Of a DNA stretch of 55,794 nt, positions 34,011-42,039 are shown piece after piece. Where the stretch lies: contig JAKFFI010000029.1 in NCBI GenBank assembly GCA_036677085.1, positions 1-55,794 of the forward strand. The letters are read 5' to 3'. The position numbers and the translations under genes are program-made. The DNA is from JAGPUQ01 sp036677085 (lineage in GTDB: Bacteria; Pseudomonadota; Gammaproteobacteria; Pseudomonadales; Porticoccaceae). Within the stretch, counting starts at the first letter, position 1. Each line of letters begins with the position of its first letter. Below the pieces are notes generated by a model. That model was given only the letters and a program-made list of their open reading frames with translations, had not been told where the DNA came from and ran no database searches.

Positions 34011-36152
34011 TCAGCTGCGCCGCCAGGCGTGAAAGCGCGCGACCCAGCGCAGCAGGGCTTCGGGCTGGTGGGCCTGTTGCCAGCGCCCGGCGGCGTATTT
34101 GTTGGCCTCCGCCAGGGTGGGGTAGATGTGTATGGTGGCGAGGATCTTGTTGAGCCCGATGCGCTGGCGCATCGCCAGCGCGAATTCGGCGATCAGTTCG
34201 CCGGCCTGGGCACCGACGATGGTCGCGCCCAGAATCCGGTCGCGGCCGGGCACAGTGAGCACCTTGACGAAGCCATCGGTGGTGCCTTCGGCAATGGCGC
34301 GGTCCAGATCCGCCAGGGGATACCGCGTGACTTCGTGGGGGATACCGCGTTCCTTGGCCTCGGTCTCGTTGAGCCCCACCCGCGCCACTTCGGGAGCGGT
34401 GAAGGTGGCCCAGGGAATTACCGAATAATCGACCCGGAACCTGCCGCCGCGCAGGGTCAACAAGGGCGCGAACAGCGCATTCACCGCGCAGTACCAGGCC
34501 ATGTGGGCGGCGGTGTGGGTGAACTGATAGGGCCCGGCGACATCGCCGCAGGCGTAGATGTTGGGGAAGCTGGTTTGCAGGAATTCGTTCACCTCGATGG
34601 TCTTGCCGGTTTTCACGCCGAGTTCCTCCAGACCGTAACCTTCGAGGCGGGCCGCGCGACCCACTGCGACCAGGATATGGTCGCAGGGAATCCGGAATTC
34701 CTGTCCGTCACGGGCGCAGATCAGGATTTTTTCAGCAGCGATCCGCTCGACGCGCAGCGCCTGGGTATCCAGCAGCACGGCGATGCCTTCGGCGGCAAAC
34801 TGTGCCTGGACGGCGAGCGATACCTCGGGATCTTCGCGGATCAGCAGGCGCGGCAGCATTTCCACCTGGGTCACCTTGCTGCCCAAGCGGGCGAAGGCCT
34901 GTGCCAGCTCGCAGCCGATGGGGCCGCCGCCCAGCACCACCAGCCGCGGCGGCAGTTCGCGCAGCTCCCAGAGATTGTCGGACGTGAGATAGCCGGCTTC
35001 CGCCAGCCCCGGCAGCGACGGCACGAAGGGCCGCGCGCCGGTGGCGAGCACGATGTTGGGCGCACTCAGGCGCCGGCCATCGACTTCGACCGTCCAGGGA
35101 TCGACCAGACGGGCATGGCCCTGCAAGCACTCGACCCCGAGCGCTTCGTAGCGCGCCACCGAATCATGGGGTTCGATGGCGCGAATCACCTCCCGTACCC
35201 GATCCATGACGCGGGCGAAATCGGGCACGACCGCCACCGGGGCGAAACCGAACTCCCCGGCGCGGCCCAGCTCATGGGCAAACTTTGCCGCGCGCAGCAG
35301 GGCTTTCGACGGCACGCAGCCGGTATTGAGGCAGTCGCCGCCCATGCGGTGCGCTTCGATCAGGGTGACCTTGGCTTTCACGGCGGCGGCGATATAGGCG
35401 CTCACCAGCCCGGCGCTGCCGGCGCCGATGACGATCAGGTTGCGGTCGAAACGCGCGGGTCTGGTGTAGCCCGCGTACTGGCGTCGCGCCCGGAGGCGCG
35501 TCAGGAGCTTGCGGGCGAGCAGCGGAAACAGTCCCAGCAGCGCGAACGCCCCGAGCAACTGCGGCGAGAGAATGCCGGCGGGCGAGGACAGCTGGCCGAG
35601 CTGGGTGCCGGCGTTCACATAGACGAGTGTTGCCGGCAACATCCCGAGCTGACTCACCCAATAGAAGGTCCGGGTGCGCATCGCGGTCAGACCGAGCAGC
35701 AGATTGATCACCACGAACGGAAACAGCGGCACCAGCCGCAGGGTGAACAGATAGAACGCGCCATCGCGGGCGATGCCGGCATCGATGGCCTGGAGGCGGC
35801 TGCCGTAGCGGGACTGGATGGGATCGCGCACGAGGTAACGCGCGATCAGAAACGCCAGGGTGGCGCCCAGGCTCGACGCAAAGGAAACCAGCAGCGTGGC
35901 CCACACCAATCCGAAGATGGCGCCGGCGGCGAGGCTCAGGACGGCGGCGCCGGGCAGCGACAGACCGGTGGCCACCACATACAGGGCAAAGAAGGCGGCG
36001 GTGCTCAGCAGCGGGTGCGCATCCCGGTAGTCCACCAAGGCCGCGCGCTGGCTCTGGAGATACTCGAACGACAGCCACTGGCCCAGATCGAGCGCGAGGA
36101 AGGCGACGACGGCCACGCCGACAAGCAACAGGAGGGCAAGACGTTGGGTCAT
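34011..36152 (-). CDS. VTT (DedA-like) membrane domain fused to FAD-dependent disulfide reductase
   Basis: The 713-residue fusion has residues 1-225 as a VTT/TVP38 membrane domain: several helices, the SLPGAAVLSLAAGAIFG stretch and a GAFYLFTLRLVPLFPFVVINLLLG segment. Residues from 235 on are a mercuric-reductase-like flavoprotein with FAD motif IGAGSAG (242-248), redox-active C274 and C279 (CLNTGCVPSK), an NAD-binding GGGPIG, and the C-terminal IHIYPTLAE with the His-Glu pair. There is no HMA domain and no C-terminal vicinal Cys pair, so mercury reduction is unlikely. ATG 36152 gives MTQRLALLLLVGV. It probably moves electrons between NAD(P)H and a thiol, disulfide or quinone at the inner membrane. 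Confidence 0.9.
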   Translation of the reverse strand: MTQRLALLLLVGVAVVAFLALDLGQWLSFEYLQSQRAALVDYRDAHPLLSTAAFFALYVVATGLSLPGAAVLSLAAGAIFGLVWATLLVSFASSLGATLAFLIARYLVRDPIQSRYGSRLQAIDAGIARDGAFYLFTLRLVPLFPFVVINLLLGLTAMRTRTFYWVSQLGMLPATLVYVNAGTQLGQLSSPAGILSPQLLGAFALLGLFPLLARKLLTRLRARRQYAGYTRPARFDRNLIVIGAGSAGLVSAYIAAAVKAKVTLIEAHRMGGDCLNTGCVPSKALLRAAKFAHELGRAGEFGFAPVAVVPDFARVMDRVREVIRAIEPHDSVARYEALGVECLQGHARLVDPWTVEVDGRRLSAPNIVLATGARPFVPSLPGLAEAGYLTSDNLWELRELPPRLVVLGGGPIGCELAQAFARLGSKVTQVEMLPRLLIREDPEVSLAVQAQFAAEGIAVLLDTQALRVERIAAEKILICARDGQEFRIPCDHILVAVGRAARLEGYGLEELGVKTGKTIEVNEFLQTSFPNIYACGDVAGPYQFTHTAAHMAWYCAVNALFAPLLTLRGGRFRVDYSVIPWATFTAPEVARVGLNETEAKERGIPHEVTRYPLADLDRAIAEGTTDGFVKVLTVPGRDRILGATIVGAQAGELIAEFALAMRQRIGLNKILATIHIYPTLAEANKYAAGRWQQAHQPEALLRWVARFHAWRRS

Positions 36153-36270
36153 GGTCGTGGTCGGGTCCGGTAATGTCGAGGCGGGGAAAGGGATGCGCGC
36201 GCCACGCGCGCGCAGTGCAGACCATGGTCGCGGCCCGGACCGCATTCATTACGCGCGGCTGCCGGCGGTG

Positions 36271-36419
36271 CTAGCACCTTGTTGAAAAACTGCTGCGGCA
36301 GCCATCTGCTTCGTTGCGCGGTGCTCGCTCCCTCGCCTATCGATCTGATATGTCTCGGTCGCTGCGCGCCGTGCGCCTCGCATCTGGCCCCCTCGCGACG
36401 TTTTTCAACAAGGTGCTAG
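36271..36419. mobile_element. 149-bp MITE-like element with perfect 20-bp terminal inverted repeats
   Basis: The 20 bases at 36271-36290 (starting CTAGCACCTTG) are exactly repeated as the reverse complement at 36400-36419 (ending CAAGGTGCTAG). The 109-bp interior has no gene. It lies in the divergent region between the VTT-reductase and O-methyltransferase genes, 30 bp before the latter's start codon, so it may carry or disturb promoter signals. No transposase with these ends is in the window and I found no second copy. The organisation suggests a non-autonomous transposable or REP-type repeat. Confidence 0.7.
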
Positions 36420-36449
36420 AGTGCCAACCCATCCTGTCGGGAACGCGTC

Positions 36450-37112
36450 ATGTCGAATCAGAGCATCCAGCTGACCCCGGAACTTTACACCTATCTGCTC
36501 GAGGTCTCGCTGCGGGAGTCCGATCTGCTGCAGGAGTTGCGCGAGCGCACCCGCCAAATGCCGGAAGCCCGCATGCAGATCGCGCCCGACCAGGGTCAGT
36601 TCATGACCCTGCTGGCGCGTCTCCTGGGCGTGCGCAAGGCGCTGGAGATCGGCGTCTTCACCGGCTACAGCGCGCTCTGCGTGGCGGCGGCATTGCCCGC
36701 CGACGGGTGTTTGATCGCCTGCGACATCAGCGCCGAATACACCCGCATCGCGCAGGAATACTGGGCGCGCGCCGGGGTTGCCGATCGCATCGACCTGCGC
36801 CTTGCGCCGGCGTCCGAAACCCTGGCGGCACTGCTTGCCGAGGGCGCCGCGGGCAGCTTCGATCTCGCCTTTATCGACGCCGACAAGACCGGCTACGCGG
36901 GCTATTACGAACAGTGCCTGGCGCTGCTGCGGCCGGGCGGATTGATCGTGGTCGATAACGTGCTGTGGAACGGCCGGGTGCTGGATACGGCGAGCGCCGA
37001 CGCTGACACGCGTGCGATCCGGGCGTTCAATCGCCGCATCCACAGGGACGCGCGGGTGGACCTGAGTCTGGTGCCCATCGGGGATGGGCTCAGCCTGCTG
37101 CGCAAGCGCTGA
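36450..37112 (+). CDS. SAM-dependent O-methyltransferase (CCoAOMT-like)
   Basis: The 220-residue class I methyltransferase has the SAM motif ALEIGVFTGYSALCVAAALP (about residues 64-83), CDISAEYTRIAQEYWARAGV, DLAFIDADKTGYAGYYEQCLALLRPGGLIVVDNVLWNGRV and a C-terminal VPIGDGLSLLRKR. This matches the caffeoyl-CoA/catechol O-methyltransferase family with Asp and Asn metal ligands (IDADK, DNVLW). The substrate is unknown, possibly a catechol-like compound. The SMR transporter gene starts 22 bp after the stop. Confidence 0.93.
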   Translation: MSNQSIQLTPELYTYLLEVSLRESDLLQELRERTRQMPEARMQIAPDQGQFMTLLARLLGVRKALEIGVFTGYSALCVAAALPADGCLIACDISAEYTRIAQEYWARAGVADRIDLRLAPASETLAALLAEGAAGSFDLAFIDADKTGYAGYYEQCLALLRPGGLIVVDNVLWNGRVLDTASADADTRAIRAFNRRIHRDARVDLSLVPIGDGLSLLRKR

Positions 37113-37134
37113 CGAGCCGCAGCAACGCCGCGCC

Positions 37135-37464
37135 ATGCACTGGTGGTATCTCGCTCTGGCCATTGCCGCCGAGGTGGTCGCCACCTCGGCGCTCAAGGCG
37201 GCCGCGGGCTTTACCCGACCGCTCCCGTCGTTGCTGGTGGTGCTGGGTTACGGCATTGCGTTTTATTGTCTCTCGCTCAGTCTGAAGGTAGTGCCGGTCG
37301 GTGTCGCCTACGCCATCTGGTCGGGGGTCGGGACCGCGCTCATCGCGGTGATCGGCTGGCTGTGGCTCGGGCAGACACTGGATCTTGCGGCGCTGATCGG
37401 GCTCGCCCTGATCGTGGCCGGGGTCGCCGTGTTGCAGATCTTTTCCCGCTCCCTGGGAGGCTGA
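37135..37464 (+). CDS. SMR-family small multidrug/guanidinium exporter
   Basis: The 109-residue protein has four helices and the invariant membrane Glu of helix 1 (E13 in LAIAAEVVATSALKAA). KVVPVGVAYAIWSGVGTALIAVIGWLWLGQTLD is the EmrE-type helix 3 region. The Ala-Ile-Trp-Ser-Gly-Val-Gly pattern is shared by EmrE and Gdx proteins, so either cation-drug or guanidinium export is possible. ATG 37135 is chosen over upstream in-frame starts inside the methyltransferase. Co-transcription with the methyltransferase is likely. Confidence 0.9.
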   Translation: MHWWYLALAIAAEVVATSALKAAAGFTRPLPSLLVVLGYGIAFYCLSLSLKVVPVGVAYAIWSGVGTALIAVIGWLWLGQTLDLAALIGLALIVAGVAVLQIFSRSLGG

Positions 37465-37490
37465 AGGCCGCTCCGAGAACTCCGCTGAAG

Positions 37491-39356
37491 TCAGCTGATT
37501 TCAGGATAACAACTGGTTACATCCGGCCAGCCTTTGGTCTTCATCTGCTGGTAGTGATCCCAGAAGGCATTGTCGATGGCGCGCAGCCACTGCGGGGTGT
37601 CGGTGCGCCGGTATCGGGAGAGCTGTCCGGGGCCGCCATTGTAGGCGGCGTAGGTCGCCCGGATAAGGTTGTCGTCGCCGCCGGGACGCCGATTCTCGCC
37701 GCGCCGCAGCGCGTAATCCACCAGGTAGTGGTCGAGAATCTCGGCGCCCACGGCGATGTTGTAGTCGGCCTCTTCGGTCAGGCGCTTGAGATCGTAGATC
37801 CCGCGCCACACGCGGCCGTTGATCTGCATCACGCCCACGGCGCCGATGCTGGATTTCAGCACCTGGGGCTTGGCGGCGGTGCCGACGAACTGGCGCCAGC
37901 AAGACTCCTTCCAGGCGGTGGTGCGCACCAGGACGGGGAACGCTTTCGTCAAGCGTTGGGGGAGGCGGGACTTGCCGTCCAGGCGCGCGTTGGCCTTGGC
38001 GTCCAGGATCGCGGCCACCTGTTTGAGGTAGGCCTGAAGTTCCCCCCGGCGCGGCACCTTGGTCGTCAGCCTGGGCGCCGGTTCCTCGGCCTGTGCCACC
38101 GGTATCAGCCATTGCACCAGATTATGTAGAACCGGATTGGTATTGCTGGTCTCTGGATCCAGGGTGAACAGGCTTCGCAACTGCTGATCCACCTCCAGCG
38201 GCAATGGGGTGAAGGAGGCCGGCGCGGCGTCGGCGAGCAGCAGGCGGGCGAGTCGGCGCAGGCCATCGCGGGTGATCTCGATCCCGTATTCGGGACCGAG
38301 GCCATCGAGCGCCCGCAGCGCGTCGCCGCCCGCGATGAAGCCGGCCAGATGCAGGTCGCCGCCGAGCTCGGGCAGGTCGGCGCGCGCGAGTGTCGCCAGG
38401 TGCGGGCGCAGTCGATCCCATGTCTCGGCGAACAGTTTTCGTACCGGATCGCCATCGGGATGGTTCTCGGTAAGCGCCTGGGCGATGGCGTAACGCGCGT
38501 CCAGCAATACGCCCAGTAACTCGAAGCGCAGATCGCGGGAGTCGGCGGCTTGCGCCAGCAGGGTGATGATGGTGGTCAGAAAGCCGTCGAGTTCATCCTC
38601 GATCCGCGCCCATTCGGCGAGTTCTTCCGGACTGAGAACCGGCTCGGGGCCGGCGGCGACCGGCTGCGGCGCCAGCGCGAAACTCAGCGTGGCACGCAAG
38701 CCGTCGGGGAGTACCGCAAGCGACACAACGTGGCAGCGTTTCACCAGCGGTGGTGGCGCTTCGGTGCCGGGTTTTTGCAATTCCACCAGCAGAGCGTCGA
38801 TGGCCCGCAGCGGTTCCGCCAGGTCCACCCGCGCCTTGCCCAGTTCCGGCAGGATCAGCTTTTCGGCAAGCATTCGTACCGGCTGGCTCAACAGGCCTTC
38901 CATGCCGTCGCTGCGCAGCAATTCCGCCCTGACGGGCGTAAACACCACCGCGAGACCGGAAGGGTCGGTCTTGGGACTGAGTTCGACGATCATCTGGCCG
39001 CGCCAGGGCGCGGGGCCGCGGCATTCGCCCATGACCTCGATAGCGGTGTTAACCAGCAGCAGCAGTTCGACTTCGAGCGGGCCCCGGTCGGTGTGAACCT
39101 TGGGGTCGGTGATTTCGACCCGGTTGCAGTCGTTTTCCGCGAGCGTCGTGCGGCGGTCCGCGCCCATGCGCAAGGCGACCGCGACGGCGCTGCCCAGATG
39201 GCGGGCATCGATGGTCAGAGGTATGGCGACGTCGGCACTGTAGGCGCTCGGTGCCAGCCCGGCGCACAGCAACAGCAATCCGCTGAACAGCAATCCGCGG
39301 GCCAGCGCCGTGCCCAAGCGGTGAACGCGGGCGCGGGACAAGGGAGCGCCCCTCAT
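37491..39356 (-). CDS. Lytic transglycosylase (SLT domain) with long N-terminal region
   Basis: The 621-residue protein has a signal peptide (about residues 15-40, LARGLLFSGLLLLCAGLAPSAYS) and about 400 residues of unassigned, mostly helical sequence. It ends in an SLT-type domain with catalytic E484 in TTAWKESCWRQF, then SIGAVGVMQINGRVWRGI and TYAAYNGGPGQLSRY. It should cleave peptidoglycan between MurNAc and GlcNAc, forming 1,6-anhydro ends. The N-terminal part is much longer than in MltC/Slt35-type enzymes. ATG 39356 overlaps the SelO stop as ATGA; a TTG three codons upstream is an alternative. Confidence 0.88.
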   Translation of the reverse strand: MRGAPLSRARVHRLGTALARGLLFSGLLLLCAGLAPSAYSADVAIPLTIDARHLGSAVAVALRMGADRRTTLAENDCNRVEITDPKVHTDRGPLEVELLLLVNTAIEVMGECRGPAPWRGQMIVELSPKTDPSGLAVVFTPVRAELLRSDGMEGLLSQPVRMLAEKLILPELGKARVDLAEPLRAIDALLVELQKPGTEAPPPLVKRCHVVSLAVLPDGLRATLSFALAPQPVAAGPEPVLSPEELAEWARIEDELDGFLTTIITLLAQAADSRDLRFELLGVLLDARYAIAQALTENHPDGDPVRKLFAETWDRLRPHLATLARADLPELGGDLHLAGFIAGGDALRALDGLGPEYGIEITRDGLRRLARLLLADAAPASFTPLPLEVDQQLRSLFTLDPETSNTNPVLHNLVQWLIPVAQAEEPAPRLTTKVPRRGELQAYLKQVAAILDAKANARLDGKSRLPQRLTKAFPVLVRTTAWKESCWRQFVGTAAKPQVLKSSIGAVGVMQINGRVWRGIYDLKRLTEEADYNIAVGAEILDHYLVDYALRRGENRRPGGDDNLIRATYAAYNGGPGQLSRYRRTDTPQWLRAIDNAFWDHYQQMKTKGWPDVTSCYPEIS

Positions 39357-40804
39357 GACGAACAACTGACCGCGATGCCCCGACCCCAGTCCGGGGGTGG
39401 CGCGGCATAGCGGGCGAATTCGGGTGGCGGCTCGAAGGGCTGCGCCAGGGCTTGGCGCAACTGCTCGATTTCACGGTAATCACCCCGATCGACCGCCGCG
39501 CGGATCGCCGTTTCGGCCAGGTAGTTGCGCAGCACATGGGCCGGGTTGACCTGTCGCATGGCGGCACGACGCGCCGCGTCAGTGCGGGTTTCGGCGCCGA
39601 GCCGCGTGCTGTAGCGCGCCGCCCAGGCGCCGAAAGCGGCGCGATCCGGGCAGAGATCGCGCAGCGGCGTGTTGATCTCGCCGGGCACGAAGTCGCAGAG
39701 GTGGCGGAAAAACAGCGTGTAGTCGATGCCGCCGGTGGCGAGGAGTGCGAGCAGGTCGTCGATCAGGGCGTTATCGCCGGGCAGCTCCAGCGCCAAACCC
39801 AGCTTGTCGCGCTGGCGGCGGCGCAGCTCCGCGAGCAGCAGCGGCTCGTATTCCAGCAGCACGGTGCGCAGGTCGTCGGCCGCGATCAGGGAGCTCAGGC
39901 CGTGCGCCAGCGCGTTGCAGTTCCACAGCCCGATCGCCGGCTGGCGGTGGTAGGCGTAGCGGCCCTCGTGGTCGGAGTGATTGCAGATATGTCCGGGATC
40001 ATAGGCATCCAGGAAGCCGTAAGGGCCGAAGTCGAGGGTTTCGCCCAGCATCGACATGTTGTCGGTGTTCATCACCCCGTGACAGAAGCCCACCGTCTGC
40101 CATGCGGCAATCAGCCGCGCGGTGGCATGCACGGCGTGGCGGAACAGCTCCAGGTGGGGTTTGGCCGCCGCCGCGAGCTCGGGAAGATAGGTGGCGATCA
40201 CATGGTCGGCCAGGGCGCGCACGTCGTCGGGACGCTGGCGGTGATGAAAATACTCGAAGGAACCGAAGCGGATGTGGGTGCGCGCCACCCGGATCAACAT
40301 GGCGCCGGCTTCGATCTGCTCGCGCACCACCGGCTCGTCGCTGCCGACGATGGCGAGCGCGCGCGTGGTGGGAATGCCCAGACCGTGGAGCGCTTCGCCG
40401 GCGAGGTATTCGCGGATGGTCGAGCGCAGCACCGCGCGGCCGTCGGCAAAGCGCGAGTAGGGCGTCTTGCCGGCGCCCTTCAGATGCAGGTCGAGCAGGC
40501 CGGCACCGGTCCACACCTGGCCGAGCAGCAGGCCGCGGCCGTCGCCCAGTTGCGGGCTGTAACCGCCGAACTGGTGGCCGGCGTAGACCATGGCGAGCGG
40601 CGCGCTGCCGGGCGCGTCGCTGTTGCCGCTGGCCCAGGCGAGGAATTCCGGATCGTCGAGCGCGGCGGGCGCCAGTCCCAACAACTCGGCCACCGCGGGG
40701 TTGGCGGCTACCAGATGCGGATTGGCAAAACCGCTGGGCGCGAGTGCCGTGTAGAAGGCATCGCCCAGGGCGTGAAAGCGGTTATCGAACTGAAGTCCGT
40801 GCAT
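39353..40804 (-). CDS. selO: Protein adenylyltransferase SelO
   Basis: The 483-residue pseudokinase-fold enzyme transfers AMP from ATP to Ser/Thr/Tyr of proteins. Family signatures are VYAGHQFGGYSPQLGDGRGLLLGQ, LHLKGAGKTPYSRFADGRAVLRSTIREYLAGEALHGLGIPTTRAL, FCHGVMNTDNMSMLGETLDFGPYGFLDAYDP and VNPAHVLRNYLAE. The C-terminus is SCSS, that is Cys where many eukaryotic homologues have selenocysteine; it may form a regulatory disulfide. The length is normal. It is translationally coupled to the lytic transglycosylase downstream (4-nt overlap). Confidence 0.96.
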   Translation of the reverse strand: MHGLQFDNRFHALGDAFYTALAPSGFANPHLVAANPAVAELLGLAPAALDDPEFLAWASGNSDAPGSAPLAMVYAGHQFGGYSPQLGDGRGLLLGQVWTGAGLLDLHLKGAGKTPYSRFADGRAVLRSTIREYLAGEALHGLGIPTTRALAIVGSDEPVVREQIEAGAMLIRVARTHIRFGSFEYFHHRQRPDDVRALADHVIATYLPELAAAAKPHLELFRHAVHATARLIAAWQTVGFCHGVMNTDNMSMLGETLDFGPYGFLDAYDPGHICNHSDHEGRYAYHRQPAIGLWNCNALAHGLSSLIAADDLRTVLLEYEPLLLAELRRRQRDKLGLALELPGDNALIDDLLALLATGGIDYTLFFRHLCDFVPGEINTPLRDLCPDRAAFGAWAARYSTRLGAETRTDAARRAAMRQVNPAHVLRNYLAETAIRAAVDRGDYREIEQLRQALAQPFEPPPEFARYAAPPPDWGRGIAVSCSS

Positions 40805-40851
40805 GGCCGCATTGTAGCAGTGGGCCGCCGGTTACCAGGGACATCCCGCTA

Positions 40852-42039
40852 TCAGGGCGCGGGAGGAATCGGCAGCAATCGATAACCCGCGCCGGTGTGC
40901 CACGACAGGTAGAACGCGTTGTCGCGCGTCAGCAGTTCGGGACGGTCGGCAGTGCCCGCGGCGACGGCCAGTTCCCGCGCCGGACCCCAGCTCGCACCGC
41001 GATCCGCCGAACGCTGGGCCAGTACGCGGATGCGGCCGCCGCGATACTCCTGCCAGAGGAGCACCACCGCGTCGGCCTGGGCCGCGATGACCGGACTCAT
41101 GGCGTAGGCGTCGGGATCGCCGAAGGCTTCCGGGGCCGAGAAATGCGCGCCGGCATCATCGGAGTAGGCCCGGAACAGCCCCCGGCGAGTGCCGAGGGTG
41201 AACCAGGCCAGATGGTAGCGGCCCGCCTGGGTGATCGCGAGCGTCGGCCCCTGGGTTGGACAGGTGGCGACCCGCCACTGGTCGAAGGTGACGCGCTCTA
41301 CTGTTGGCGGTCCGCTGGCCGGTACGCGAATCAGGCCGTGGTCGCGGATGTTGCCGGGATACACGAAGCGCGCGGCGATGACCGGCTGCCCCTGCGGATC
41401 GAAGGCAAGCGCGGGCCGGCAGCAGTCGCACATCCCTGTGGTCAACAGTTCTGTGGTCAAGAGTTCTGTGGTCAAGAGTTGTTGCGGCAGGTCCGCACTC
41501 GCGCGATGGAGCGCCGTGGGCGCGCCCGGCGCCGGCTCCTGGTACCAGAAGTGCTGTGGTTCGCCGGTGGCATTCACGGCAAAGCGGTGCAGCCGACCGG
41601 GCGCCTGTGCCAGGGGCTGTGGTGTCGAAAAGTTCCGCCCGGCGTCCGTTGACAGCGCGTGATACAGGCGCGATGCACCGGCCCCGGCCGCCACCGGATA
41701 GGCGACGTGCACCGCGTCGCCGGCGAAGGCGATGCTGGCGCGTTCCTCGACGGAGATCGCGAGCGGTTGGGGCTCGGTGTTCACCGGGACCGGGATGCTG
41801 AACGTCTCGCCCAAGTCATCCGAATGATCGGCGTACACCTGATGACCGTTGCTGCGCAGGCGCCACAGACGGCCATCGGGCGCGAAGGCCGCCGTCACGG
41901 CGAGCTGGAAATCGGCCTCCGTACGGGCGTTGGCCGCGCTGCCGAACAGCAGCGCGAACATCACAGCACAGGTCAGTGTCCGCACCGGCGTGCGCTTGCG
42001 TCGGGTCAGGATTTTGCCATGGGGATCAGAATGCGACAT
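40852..42039 (-). CDS. BNR/Asp-box repeat (sialidase-like) exported protein
   Basis: The 395-residue protein has a signal peptide (about residues 19-39, CAVMFALLFGSAANA). At least four Asp boxes are present (SDDLGETFS about 73-81, STDAGRNFS about 130-138, SDDAGAHFS, and SADRGASWG), giving a beta-propeller like that of sialidases. A CDCC cluster (C204, C206, C207) follows a three-fold LLTTE/LLTTG repeat encoded by tandem 15-bp DNA repeats. No sialidase catalytic set (Arg triad, FRIP) is evident, so hydrolase activity should not be assumed. Its start lies 14 nt inside the upstream beta-barrel gene, so the two are coupled and probably function together in the envelope. Confidence 0.75.
   Translation of the reverse strand: MSHSDPHGKILTRRKRTPVRTLTCAVMFALLFGSAANARTEADFQLAVTAAFAPDGRLWRLRSNGHQVYADHSDDLGETFSIPVPVNTEPQPLAISVEERASIAFAGDAVHVAYPVAAGAGASRLYHALSTDAGRNFSTPQPLAQAPGRLHRFAVNATGEPQHFWYQEPAPGAPTALHRASADLPQQLLTTELLTTELLTTGMCDCCRPALAFDPQGQPVIAARFVYPGNIRDHGLIRVPASGPPTVERVTFDQWRVATCPTQGPTLAITQAGRYHLAWFTLGTRRGLFRAYSDDAGAHFSAPEAFGDPDAYAMSPVIAAQADAVVLLWQEYRGGRIRVLAQRSADRGASWGPARELAVAAGTADRPELLTRDNAFYLSWHTGAGYRLLPIPPAP
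41436..41480. repeat. Three tandem 15-bp repeats within the BNR gene
   Basis: The unit CTGTGGTCAAGAGTT occurs at 41451-41465 and 41466-41480, with a one-base variant (AACAGTT) at 41436-41450. Translated on the minus strand it gives LLTTE-LLTTE-LLTTG, right before the CDCC cluster. The unit is in frame, so copy number can change without a frameshift. Confidence 0.95.

Noticed and set aside
34011..36152. Mercury resistance (MerA)
   Set aside because: There is no HMA domain, no C-terminal vicinal Cys pair and no merR/T/P neighbours; the gene is a VTT-fused general disulfide reductase type.
33939..36173. 744-codon plus-strand open frame
   Set aside because: It is the exact antisense of the VTT-reductase gene, rich in Gln/Arg/His without domains.
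39353..39370. Possible selenocysteine at the SelO C-terminus
   Set aside because: The residue before the terminal SerSer is encoded by a Cys codon (SCSS) and no in-frame UGA precedes it.
40852..42039. True sialidase
   Set aside because: Asp boxes are present but the Arg triad, FRIP motif and catalytic Tyr/Glu pair are not evident.
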